7,491 nt of DNA, taken from positions 1 through 7,491 of the forward strand of contig CANFFZ010000103.1 of assembly GCA_947446155.1 (NCBI GenBank), read 5' to 3'. Positions 1 to 6,368 of the stretch are shown here, in pieces. This stretch comes from Chloroflexota bacterium. Its GTDB lineage: Bacteria; Chloroflexota; Dehalococcoidia; UBA2979. The notes under the pieces are model-generated. The model worked only from the letters and a program-made list of their open reading frames with translations. It was not told the DNA's origin and did no database searches. How positions within the stretch are numbered: position 1 is the first letter of the stretch; every line of letters begins with the position of its first letter. Position numbers and translations under genes: made by a program.

Positions 1-1
1 G

Positions 2-631
2 GTCACGCTGAACTTCGGCCATGTGCCCGGCGGCTATGGCTGGGTGTTCCCGAAGGGCGACCATATCAACGTGGGCGTCGGCGGGTGGAGGGCAGCGGCG
101 GGGCCCATCCTGCGGCCCGCGCTCCAGCGTCTGTGTCGCACGTACGGGCTCGACTTCGAGGACGTGACCGGCCTGCGCGGCCACCACCTCCCGATGCAGC
201 GCCACGGGATGGTGATGGCCGCTGCCGGTTCGGCGGTGGTGGGGGACGCGGCAGGTCTCGTCGACCCGCTGTCAGGCGAGGGGATCACGGCGGCTCTGCT
301 CTCCGGCACAGCGGTCGCGCCAAGCGTGCGCGACTACCTCGATGGGCGGGTCGCGACGCTCGCGGGGTATCAGGCGACGCTGGAGCGCGAGTACCTGCCG
401 GAGTTCGAGGCGTCGCAGGCGTTGATGGAGATCTTCAACGTGGATCCGGCGCCATTCGTCTGGATGCTCCAGCATCTGGGTCCGTTCTGGGACGGCGCGT
501 GCCGGATGATCCGCGGCGAGGTGACCTACATCGACCTGACGCACGTGGCGGGGCCGCTGAGTTACCACCTCCTGCGTCCCACGGCGAAGGTCAGCCGCAT
601 GATCACGTCGCGGCGCGTACAGCGCGGCTAG
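2..631 (+). CDS. Geranylgeranyl reductase family FAD-dependent oxidoreductase (C-terminal part, 5' truncated by window)
   Basis: The reading frame is open from base 2, so the gene begins upstream of the window; 209 residues and a TAG stop are visible. The first residues (GHVPGGYGWVFPKGDHINVG) and the later GDAAGLVDPLSGEGI motif are typical of the geranylgeranyl reductase / PHBH-fold flavoprotein family. The second motif is the conserved GD segment that contacts the FAD ribityl and pyrophosphate, followed by the helix that lines the active site. The N-terminal GxGxxG dinucleotide-binding motif must lie outside the window. Family members reduce isoprenoid chains (chlorophyll, quinone or archaeal-type lipid side chains) or act on other hydrophobic substrates; the substrate here cannot be told. 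GTG at 23 is only an internal valine codon. The next gene starts 86 bp downstream and is functionally unrelated. Confidence 0.87.
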   Translation, partial: VTLNFGHVPGGYGWVFPKGDHINVGVGGWRAAAGPILRPALQRLCRTYGLDFEDVTGLRGHHLPMQRHGMVMAAAGSAVVGDAAGLVDPLSGEGITAALLSGTAVAPSVRDYLDGRVATLAGYQATLEREYLPEFEASQALMEIFNVDPAPFVWMLQHLGPFWDGACRMIRGEVTYIDLTHVAGPLSYHLLRPTAKVSRMITSRRVQRG

Positions 632-647
632 CGCCAGATTCCACTCC

Positions 648-668
648 CACCTCGGGCCCGGCGAGGTG
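648..668 (+). terminator. Possible hairpin at the end of the reductase gene
   Basis: A perfect 7-bp inverted repeat (CACCTCG / CGAGGTG, 7-nt loop) lies 17 bp after the reductase stop codon. There is no following T-tract, so it is not a standard intrinsic terminator. It could be a transcript-end hairpin or chance in GC-rich sequence. Confidence 0.25.
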
Positions 669-717
669 CATGCTGCGGACAGGCGCCCACGAGCGCAGAG
701 CAGCCGCGGGAGGCAAC

Positions 718-1233
718 GTGTTCACACCCGAAGTCGACCTCTGGGAAATCGCGCTGCGGACGGCGCTGATCTACGGCGCGTTACTCCTCGCCTTGCGCCT
801 CGCAGGGAAACGCGAACTCGGGCAGATGACGCCGTTCGACCTCGTCGTGATCCTGCTGGTCGCGAATGCGGTACAGAACGCGATGGTCGGGCCGGACACC
901 TCGCTGACGGGTGGCCTCGTGGCGGCGGGGGTGCTGATCCTCACGAATTACGGACTCGCCGCGCTGCGCGCCCGCGTGCCCTGGCTGCGCAGCGCGATCG
1001 AGGGCCACGCCGTGCTGCTCATCAACGACGGCGCATTCATCGAGGCGAACCTGCGCAAGGAGCGTGTCGGCCGCGAGGAAGTCCTGATGGCGTTGCGCGA
1101 GCACGGCGTCGATGACCCAACCAACGTGCGGCTCGCGGTACTCGAGACGGACGGGACGATCAGCGTCGTGCCGATGTCAGACACCGCACCACAGCGCACG
1201 AAGCAACGCGTCCGTGCCCACCGTGGGCTGTAG
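718..1233 (+). CDS. DUF421 (YetF/YcaP-like) membrane protein
   Basis: A 171-residue protein starting at GTG, chosen because GGGAGG lies at 708-713 with a 4-nt spacer and because the family's N-terminal helix begins directly after it. Three hydrophobic segments (about residues 11-29, 41-57 and 64-82) are followed by a soluble C-terminal domain of about 85 residues. The block GKRELGQMTPFDLV (30-43), then LLVANAVQNAM, is the hallmark of DUF421 proteins, and the C-terminal part (HAVLLINDGAFIEANL, then LRLAVLETDGTISVVP-like sequence) matches the YetF-type soluble domain. The length agrees with the short form of the family. The biochemical role of DUF421 is not settled; membrane-associated or stress and spore-related roles have been suggested. 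The gene ends 10 bp from the convergent flavin-binding protein gene, with no room for a terminator between them. Confidence 0.88.
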   Translation: MFTPEVDLWEIALRTALIYGALLLALRLAGKRELGQMTPFDLVVILLVANAVQNAMVGPDTSLTGGLVAAGVLILTNYGLAALRARVPWLRSAIEGHAVLLINDGAFIEANLRKERVGREEVLMALREHGVDDPTNVRLAVLETDGTISVVPMSDTAPQRTKQRVRAHRGL

Positions 1234-1243
1234 TGTCGTGTCC

Positions 1244-1747
1244 CTACGGATACTTCGACGGATCCGGCGCGTAAGCGAACATGACACGCGCCTCAACGGG
1301 CATGACCGCGATGTCGTCACCCCAGGAGTACGGGCTGGTGCCGTAGGCCGCAGTGGCCAGGCGGTCGTACTCCTGGATCAACGGCTCCTCCCGACGCGCG
1401 AGGCGGGCGGTACCGTGCACCCAGATGCCGACCTCGTCGCCGACCATGTGCACGAGGCTGACCGCGGAGTTGCGGCGAACGTGCTGTACCCGCAGTGCAC
1501 CGGCGGCCGTACTCGCGATGAACTGGCCATGCAGGAACCAGCCGTCGAGGGCGGCGACCATCGGTTCGCCTCGGCTGTTCACGGTGGCGAAGGCGACGTG
1601 CTTCACGCCCTGCAGATAGTTCGCGACCTGCAGGGCGGTGAGGCGCCGCTCGTCGGTGACGATGCTGCCGAGATGCGCCCCGCCGCCACCATGACTGCGG
1701 TCCAGCAGCGCCTGCAACGCGCTCAGTTCTTCCGGCGTCTCCAGCAT
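1244..1747 (-). CDS. Pyridoxamine 5'-phosphate oxidase (PPOX) family flavin-binding protein
   Basis: A 167-residue minus-strand protein. ATG at 1747 is preceded on its own strand by GGAGG with about 5 nt spacing, which settles the start; the longer open frame upstream only runs antisense to the DUF3179 gene. After about 35 variable N-terminal residues comes the split-barrel pattern of PPOX proteins: a helix and strand (VANYLQGVKHVAFATVNSRG), a following strand (EPMVAALDGWFLHGQFIAST), then RVQHVRRNSAVSLVHMVGDEVGIWVHGTARL, as in general-stress and F420/FMN-binding members. These are usually homodimeric FMN, F420 or haem binders. Cofactor and substrate cannot be read from the sequence, and the conserved residues of true PdxH are not evident, so vitamin B6 synthesis should not be assumed. 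It is transcribed divergently from the DUF3179 gene and convergently with DUF421, so it is probably monocistronic. Confidence 0.85.
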   Translation of the reverse strand: MLETPEELSALQALLDRSHGGGGAHLGSIVTDERRLTALQVANYLQGVKHVAFATVNSRGEPMVAALDGWFLHGQFIASTAAGALRVQHVRRNSAVSLVHMVGDEVGIWVHGTARLARREEPLIQEYDRLATAAYGTSPYSWGDDIAVMPVEARVMFAYAPDPSKYP

Positions 1748-1819
1748 CGTGTCCTCCGTCGTGCGCCCCGCGCGACGAGATCGAGGGTACCGGCACGCGC
1801 GCTGCTGACGGCAGGGGGC

Positions 1820-3272
1820 GTGGCACTGCTGGCGTGTGTCCTCGGTGGGTGCGCGGTACCGAGTGGGGTACGGCCGACGCCGACGGCCGAGGCGGTGTTC
1901 CGACCCGGGGTCACCTCGACGCCGGCGGTGGCCTCGACGGCTGCGGCGCTGCCACCCGGAGAGGTGCGGGACGCGCTGCGCCAGGTGATCTGCTGGTACG
2001 ACGACCCCTCGAAGGCACGCGAGTGCCTGGCACAAGGGGAGGCGACGCAGGGTGCCCTCGCCCGGATCGCGGCGTCCGGGGACCGGCGGTTCGTCGCGCC
2101 GCTCGTGGACATGCTGTGGATGGACCTCGGGTGGGAGCGCTCCGTGCGGGAAGCGCTCGAGGCGGTGAGCGGGCAGCGGTACGCGACGGCCGCGGACTGG
2201 TACGCAGCGATCGAGCGCGACCCGCCGCCACTGCCGGACGGGTACGGCGAGTGGAAGGGGCGGTTGCTCGGCGTCGTCGATCCACGGTTCGTAGACCTCG
2301 TACCGAAGGACGGGAGCGAGGTGCGGACGGAACGGCTGATCTGGGCCTTCGGCGACACGCGCAGCCCGACGATCACGAGCGCGAAGACGATCCGCGCGAG
2401 CAAGGAGCGCTACCTCGCTGCGGGTGACGTCGTGTTCGGGCTGCGGCTCAACACTGACTCGCGCGCCTACCCGGAGCGGATCCTCGCGTGGCACGGCGTG
2501 GCGCAGGACCGTGCGGGCGGCACGGACATCGTCGTGTTCCATTGCCTGCCGTGCGGAGGCGCCGCCGCATACCGGCGCGCGGCCTCCGACGGGCGGTCGT
2601 ACACGTTCGCGATCGCGAACCTCGTCACCGGGTCACGCCGGCTGGTGTTCGACGCGGAGACGATGAGCCTATGGGACCCGGTGAGCGGACGTGCCGTCGC
2701 CGGGCCGCTCGCCGCAAAGAACGTCTCGCTTACGGCGGTGCCAACGACGCGCACCGCGTGGGGTGAATGGAAGGACCGGTACCCCGCCAGCGTCGTGCTC
2801 GCCCTCGATACCGGCTTCGTGCGCGACTACGCCGAGGGCGCGGCGCTGCGAGGCGAGGGCGGCCTGGAGCGCCCGCAGTTCCCGTTCGCCAGCCTCGATC
2901 CAAGATTCGCGGCGAAGGTGCGCGTCGTGGGCATGAACCTCGGCGGGGTGTGGCGCGCATATCCAGTCGAGGCGGTGGAGCAGGCGCGCGTGGTGCAGGA
3001 GACGGTGGCGGGCGTGACGGTGGTGTTGCTCTCGGCGGGGCCCGGCAGGGGCGTGCAGGCGTACGACGCGCAGGGCACTCGCTTCGAGCGCGTGAGCGGC
3101 ACCGGCGCCCGCCCTCGAGGTCTCCGACCGCGAGGGCGGGCGTTGGTTCATCGACGACAAGCGGCTGCTGAACACGCGAAACGGGCGCACACGGCCGGCG
3201 CTCGCATCGGCATCGGTGTGGTGGTTTGCGTGGGCGGGTGCACACCCCGACACGACGATCTGGAAGCCCTGA
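1820..3272 (+). CDS. DUF3179 domain-containing lipoprotein, reading frame broken near its 3' end
   Basis: About 483 residues if one base is ignored. Visible parts in order: a hydrophobic segment ending in lipobox LGGC (Cys codon 1850-1852), a Thr/Pro/Ala-rich linker, a helical domain (about 1960-2200), and a DUF3179 core. The core contains GRLLGVVDPRFVDLVP, a CxxC pair (FHCLPCGGA, Cys codons 2543 and 2552), the LVFDAETMSLWDPVSGRAVAGP-like strand region and TTRTAWGEWKDRYP, followed by a second half-repeat (RVVGMNLGGVWRAYPVEAV). The expected C-terminus (EVSDREGGRWFIDDKRLL to WWFAWAGAHPDTTIWKP) is present, but in the next frame; the switch is at about 3101-3114 and the natural TGA is 3270-3272. 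Without the switch the frame runs on to 3409, into the NIPSNAP gene. The start is uncertain: GTG 1820 is the only ATG/GTG/TTG codon near the signal peptide, yet the Arg-rich n-region is encoded upstream (1778-1800). Probably an extracytoplasmic lipoprotein; the function of DUF3179 is unknown. Confidence 0.8.
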
Positions 3273-3338
3273 CCTCGATCCGCCCCGCGTCCGCTACCGT
3301 GCGCGCACCACGAGGGGACGAGGTGAGGGCGGGGATCC

Positions 3339-3665
3339 ATGATCTACGAACTGCGGATCTATACGGCGAACACGGGGAAGATGCCGGCGCTCCAGGCCCG
3401 GTTCCGTGACCACACTACCGCGCTGTTTGACAAGCACGGCATCAAGAACGTCGGCTACTGGACGAACGCGATCGGTGGGCGGAGCGACGAACTCTGGTAC
3501 ATGCTCGCCTACCAGGATCTCGCGCAGCGACAGGCGGCGTGGGCGGCCTTCGGCGCTGACCCGGACTGGCAGAAAGCGCGTGCAGAGTCCGAGAAGGACG
3601 GCCCGCTGGTCCACCACATCGAGAACCGGATCATGAACCCGACGGACTTCTCGCCGTTGAAGTAG
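3339..3665 (+). CDS. NIPSNAP family protein
   Basis: A 108-residue protein with the NIPSNAP ferredoxin-like alpha/beta-barrel pattern. It begins MIYELRIYTANTGKMPAL and continues with FRDHTTALFDKHGIKNVGYW, then the strand and loop SDELWYMLAYQDLAQRQAAW and the family-typical FGADPDWQKARAESE. Length and order match the single-domain bacterial members. ATG 3339 is the first residue of the conserved strand, and G-rich sequence (GTGAGGGCGGGG, 3323-3334) just upstream can serve as a ribosome site, though it is not a clean AGGAGG. Proteins of this family are small dimers with no agreed general function; some act in catabolic clusters. The start is 66 bp after the DUF3179 stop, so the two could share a transcript, but there is no evident functional link. 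The ilv leader region follows. Confidence 0.9.
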   Translation: MIYELRIYTANTGKMPALQARFRDHTTALFDKHGIKNVGYWTNAIGGRSDELWYMLAYQDLAQRQAAWAAFGADPDWQKARAESEKDGPLVHHIENRIMNPTDFSPLK

Positions 3666-3691
3666 AGGCTCGCGGCGACTATTCGAGTTTC

Positions 3692-3734
3692 CGGCTGCTG
3701 TGGGTGGCGATCCCCGGAACATTCGCAGCAGCCG
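3692..3734 (+). terminator. Hairpin downstream of the NIPSNAP gene
   Basis: CGGCTGCTGTG (3692-3702) pairs with CGCAGCAGCCG (3724-3734): 11 pairs including one G-T wobble, with a 21-nt loop. It sits 26 bp after the NIPSNAP stop and about 100 bp before the ilv leader ORF. No T-tract follows, only a small ACGG-TT-CCGT palindrome at 3735-3744. It is a plausible transcript-end or RNA-stabilising hairpin separating NIPSNAP from the ilv operon, but not a canonical intrinsic terminator. Confidence 0.35.
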
Positions 3735-3799
3735 ACGGTTCCGTTATGTCATGCATCGCTCCCGTCTGGGCCGCAGGAGGGCTAGAGCGTTTACCCCTG

Positions 3800-3828
3800 T
3801 TGACGGCGACTCACCGGTCAGACACACT
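3800..3828 (+). promoter_or_regulatory. Candidate promoter of the ilv leader and operon
   Basis: TTGACG (3800-3805) matches the sigma70-type -35 consensus at five of six bases. Seventeen bases later lies CACACT (3823-3828), a weak -10 matching only A2, A4 and T6. The predicted start of transcription would be about 3834-3838, at or just before the leader ATG at 3838. No better-spaced pair was seen in 3740-3837. The -35 is clear and the -10 is poor, so the call rests partly on position. Confidence 0.4.
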
Positions 3829-3837
3829 CAAGCCCTT

Positions 3838-3921
3838 ATGGCGAATCTGACTTCCTCCATCGCCGACTCCTCGCAGGCTGCCATCCTCGGCGGCCTCGTC
3901 CTCGTACTCGTACTTACCTAG
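3838..3921 (+). CDS. ilv operon leader peptide (attenuator peptide)
   Basis: A 27-codon ORF, ATG 3838 to TAG 3919-3921. The peptide is MANLTSSIADSSQAA followed by ILGGLVLVLVLT. Residues 20-26 are seven consecutive Leu/Val codons (CTC GTC CTC GTA CTC GTA CTT), and 11 of 27 residues are Ile, Leu or Val. The last three repeat codons use GTA and CTT, which look uncommon next to the GTG/GTC/CTG/CTC-rich codon use of the neighbouring genes and would make the ribosome more sensitive to tRNA charging. The stop codon abuts a hairpin and an intrinsic terminator ahead of ilvB, the layout expected of a branched-chain amino acid attenuation leader. No Shine-Dalgarno is visible in 3820-3837. The frame is also open upstream from 3700, but that extension lacks the leader character and would precede the likely promoter. 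The peptide itself probably has no function beyond being translated. Confidence 0.78.
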   Translation: MANLTSSIADSSQAAILGGLVLVLVLT

Positions 3922-3948
3922 GCGGCGCCTGCGTTCGCAGACGTCGCC
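3921..3948 (+). promoter_or_regulatory. Attenuator hairpin abutting the leader stop codon
   Basis: GGCGGCGCCTGC (3921-3932) faces GCAGACGTCGCC (3937-3948) across a GTTC loop: 11 pairs of 12, with one G-T wobble (3925/3944) and one C-A mismatch (3928/3941). The first base is the last base of the leader TAG, so a ribosome at the end of the leader would melt the 5' arm. The 5' arm can instead pair with the terminator's 5' side (3921-3928 with 3950-3957, eight pairs including two wobbles). The 3' side can alternatively pair with the terminator's 3' arm (3943-3950 with 3965-3972, eight pairs including three wobbles). Which of these is the working antiterminator is not resolved by eye. Confidence 0.65.
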
Positions 3949-3952
3949 TGTG

Positions 3953-3976
3953 CCGCTCGCGTGTCGGGCGGTTTTT
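3953..3976 (+). terminator. Intrinsic terminator of the ilv attenuator
   Basis: CCGCTCG (3953-3959) pairs with CGGGCGG (3965-3971) through seven pairs including one G-T wobble, closing a 5-nt CGTGT loop, and is followed at once by TTTTT (3972-3976). This is the only hairpin plus T-run noticed in the window. It lies between the Leu/Val-rich leader ORF and ilvB (start 4047), where termination would block expression of the structural genes. The remaining leader from 3977 to 4046 holds only the ilvB ribosome site (AAAGGA, 4034-4039). Confidence 0.8.
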
Positions 3977-4046
3977 CGTATCTCCGAGACGAAGCCCCGC
4001 GGGCCAACCGCGCATACCAGACAGACACCAACCAAAGGATCCTCCG

Positions 4047-5738
4047 ATGAGCAAAATGACCGGCGCCGACATCGTCCTGACCTGCCTCGAACGGCTGGGC
4101 GTGGACACCGTCTTCGGGTACCCCGGGGGCGTGGTGCTGCCGCTGTACGACAAGTTCCCGGCGCACCCGAAGGTGCGGCACATCCTGGTCCGGCACGAGC
4201 AGGGCGCGGGGCATGCAGCGGATGGCTACGCGCGCGCCTCGGGCCGCCTCGGTGTAGCGCTGGCGACCTCTGGGCCAGGGGCGACGAACCTGGTCACAGC
4301 GATCACGAACGCGCACATGGACAGCGTGCCGACGCTGTTCATCACGGGGAACGTCTCTCGCAACCTGCTCGGACGTGACGGGTTCCAAGAGGCGGACATC
4401 ACCGGCATCACGATGCCGATCGTGAAGCACAACTACCTCGTGATGCGCGCGGAGGGCCTGGCGCCCGCGTTTGCGGAGGCGGCCTACCTCGCGATGACGG
4501 GGCGCAAGGGGTCGGTCCACATCGACATCCCGAAAGACGTGTTCCTGGAGGAGGCGGAGTTCATCTGGCCCGAGGAGGTCTCCGTCCGGGGGTATCGAAT
4601 CCCGGGTGAGGCCTCGGTGTCGGACGTGCAGCGGGCCGCCGCGATCATCAACAACGCCGAGCGGCCGATCATCTTCGCGGGGCACGGCATCTTGCTGGGT
4701 GACGCGACCGAGGAACTGCGCGCGTTCGCCGAACACGGCGGCATCCCGATCCTGAATACGCTGCTGGGGCTGGGCTCGATCCCCCCGGAGCACGTGCTGT
4801 CGTACGGGATGATGGGGATGCACGGCTCCTACTGGGCGAACCACGCGGCGAGCAACGCGGACGTGATCATCGGCCTGGGGATGCGGATGGACGACCGGGC
4901 GCTGGGCCGGTTCCAGGACATGAACCCCACGGCGCAGATCGTCCACGTGGACATCGACCCCGCCGAGCACGGCAAGAACCTGCCGACGGCCGTCCCGGTC
5001 ATCGGCAACGTGAAGCACGTGCTGAAGCAGTTGACGCACGCGATCGACAAGAAGGCGCATGTCCAGTGGCTACGGTGGATCAACGAGATCCGCGATGGCC
5101 ACCGCGCCTCGATGTCCGTGCCGCCGGGAGGCGAACTGACGACGCAGTACGTGGTGTCAAAGATCGCGGAGTTCGCGGGACGCGAGGCGATCTTCACGAC
5201 GGGCGTCGGCCAGCACCAGATGTGGGCGGCGCAGTTCATGAACATCGGACGGCCGCGGCAGTTCATCACGTCGGGGGGCCTCGGCACTATGGGGTTCGAG
5301 GTGCCGGCGGCGATGGGCGCGGCGGTGGCATGTCCCGATCGCCAGGTGTGGACGATCTGCGGCGACGGCGGGTTCCAGATGACCTTCCAGGAGATCGCCA
5401 CGATGGTGGACGAGCAGATCCCGGTGAAGATGGCGATCATGAACAACGGCTTCCTGGGGATGGTCCGCCAGTGGCAGGAGTTGTTCTACGCGAACAACTA
5501 CGTCTCCGTGGCGATGTCCCAGCCGGATTTCGTGAAGTTGGCGGACGCCTACGGCATCAAGGGCATCCGCGTCACCGACCAGTCACAGGTCGAGGGCGCG
5601 ATCCGCGAGGCGGCGGCCTACAACGGCCCGGTGATCCTCGACTTCCAGGTGCAGGCCGAGGGCAACGTGTGGCCAATGGTCCCCGCCGGGGCCGCCCTGA
5701 GCGAAACCATCGAGGCGCCCGAAGGCGTCATCCGCTAG
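4047..5738 (+). CDS. ilvB: Acetolactate synthase, large (catalytic) subunit
   Basis: A 563-residue thiamine-diphosphate enzyme. It condenses two pyruvates to 2-acetolactate (Val/Leu branch), or pyruvate with 2-oxobutyrate to 2-aceto-2-hydroxybutyrate (Ile branch). The N-terminal TPP domain carries GYPGGVVLPLYD (24-35) and the catalytic Glu51 in VRHEQGAGHAADGYAR, then ATSGPGATN. The central domain spans about 190-340. The C-terminal domain has GGLGTMGFEVPAAMGA and the metal/TPP motif GDGG (439-442) ending at NN (466-467). Trp476 in VRQWQ matches the conserved Trp of the herbicide and substrate channel. ATG 4047 has AAAGGA at 4034-4039 and agrees with the family N-terminus; length is normal. 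At the position of plant Pro197 it has Ser104 (GNVSR), and at that of Ala205 it has Gly112 (RDGFQE). It is first in the ilvB-ilvN-ilvC operon, directly under the upstream attenuator. Confidence 0.97.
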   Translation: MSKMTGADIVLTCLERLGVDTVFGYPGGVVLPLYDKFPAHPKVRHILVRHEQGAGHAADGYARASGRLGVALATSGPGATNLVTAITNAHMDSVPTLFITGNVSRNLLGRDGFQEADITGITMPIVKHNYLVMRAEGLAPAFAEAAYLAMTGRKGSVHIDIPKDVFLEEAEFIWPEEVSVRGYRIPGEASVSDVQRAAAIINNAERPIIFAGHGILLGDATEELRAFAEHGGIPILNTLLGLGSIPPEHVLSYGMMGMHGSYWANHAASNADVIIGLGMRMDDRALGRFQDMNPTAQIVHVDIDPAEHGKNLPTAVPVIGNVKHVLKQLTHAIDKKAHVQWLRWINEIRDGHRASMSVPPGGELTTQYVVSKIAEFAGREAIFTTGVGQHQMWAAQFMNIGRPRQFITSGGLGTMGFEVPAAMGAAVACPDRQVWTICGDGGFQMTFQEIATMVDEQIPVKMAIMNNGFLGMVRQWQELFYANNYVSVAMSQPDFVKLADAYGIKGIRVTDQSQVEGAIREAAAYNGPVILDFQVQAEGNVWPMVPAGAALSETIEAPEGVIR

Positions 5739-5783
5739 CCGAGGCCGGAGACATCCGCCCGCGAGCGGACCGAGGAGACTGAG

Positions 5784-6359
5784 ATGAAGCACACCGTTGC
5801 CGCGCTGGTCGAAGACCGTCCCGGCGTCCTGAATCGAGTGGCGTCGCTGTTCCGGCGACGCGGGTTCAACATCGACAGCCTCGCCGTCGGGACGACGGAG
5901 GAGGCGGGGGTGTCCCGCATGACCATCGTGGTGGACGGGCCGGAGTGGGTCGCCGACCAGGTGGAGAAGCAACTCGACAAGTTGATCGACGTGATCACGG
6001 TGGAGACGCTGACCGAGGACGACTCCGTGATCCGGGAACTGGCCCTGATCAAGGTGGCGGCCCGTCCCGACCAGCGCCGGGAGATTCTAGACATCATCGA
6101 GATCTTCCGGGCGCAGGTCGTGGACGTGTCCACGACGACGCTGGTAGTGCAATTGACCGCCGCCGCGAGCACGCTGGACGCGCTGATCGAGAACTTGCGG
6201 CCATACGGCATCCGCGAGATGGTGCGCACCGGTCGCATTGCCCTCGCCCGCGGCGCGAAGACGACGGCGATCCACGAGCACGAGGACGCGGAATCCAAGC
6301 GGTTCCACCACGAGTCGGGCCGGTTGCCAGAGGGCGATCTGCCATTCGTGAGCAAGTAA
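5784..6359 (+). CDS. ilvN: Acetolactate synthase, small (regulatory) subunit
   Basis: A 191-residue ACT-domain regulatory subunit that binds IlvB, raises its activity and confers feedback inhibition by valine. ATG 5784 has a strong GAGGAG at 5772-5777. The ACT domain covers about residues 3-76 (KHTVAALVEDRPGVLNRVA, RRGFNIDSLAVG, then VSRMTIVVDG), followed by the C-terminal activation domain (LIKVAARPDQRREILDIIEIF, RAQVVDVS, LRPYGIREMVRTGRIAL). Gly14 and Asn29 fall at the positions where changes in E. coli IlvH give valine resistance, and both wild-type residues are kept, so valine sensitivity is expected (inference). A charged tail of about 30 residues (from about 160) extends past the common core. 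It lies 45 bp after ilvB; that gap holds a small palindrome (TCCGC / GCGGA, 5755-5770) before the ribosome site. The symbol ilvH would be equally used. Confidence 0.96.
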   Translation: MKHTVAALVEDRPGVLNRVASLFRRRGFNIDSLAVGTTEEAGVSRMTIVVDGPEWVADQVEKQLDKLIDVITVETLTEDDSVIRELALIKVAARPDQRREILDIIEIFRAQVVDVSTTTLVVQLTAAASTLDALIENLRPYGIREMVRTGRIALARGAKTTAIHEHEDAESKRFHHESGRLPEGDLPFVSK

Positions 6360-6368
6360 GCGACGACG

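Noticed and set aside
85..717. Long open frame upstream of and in frame with DUF421, overlapping the reductase gene
   Set aside because: The overlapped region has the low-complexity Arg/Gly/Ala composition of an out-of-frame GC-rich shadow; the reductase frame has family motifs, and DUF421 has its own ribosome site before GTG 718.
1112..1747. Upstream extension of the DUF3179 frame antisense to the PPOX gene
   Set aside because: The opposite strand encodes a recognisable PPOX protein with a good ribosome site; the plus-strand translation has no domain features and precedes a signal peptide, which must be N-terminal.
3273..3409. Continuation of the unshifted DUF3179 frame into the NIPSNAP gene
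   Set aside because: It follows the frame break, matches no DUF3179 sequence and overlaps the start of an intact NIPSNAP ORF; the true C-terminus is in the neighbouring frame and ends at 3272.
3775..3802. Perfect AGGAGG at 3775-3780 as a ribosome site for a small ORF
   Set aside because: No ATG, GTG or TTG lies at usable spacing; the nearest TTG is about 19 bp away and coincides with the -35 element.
3666..4046. T-box riboswitch or structured RNA gene in the ilv leader
   Set aside because: No T-box consensus (TGGNACCGCG-like) or specifier-loop arrangement is visible; the Leu/Val-rich ORF with adjacent terminator explains the region better. No tRNA-like cloverleaf was found either.
3918..5060. 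Long minus-strand open frame opposite ilvB
   Set aside because: It is a codon-bias mirror of the GC-rich ilvB gene (Arg/His/Val-rich translation, no motifs).
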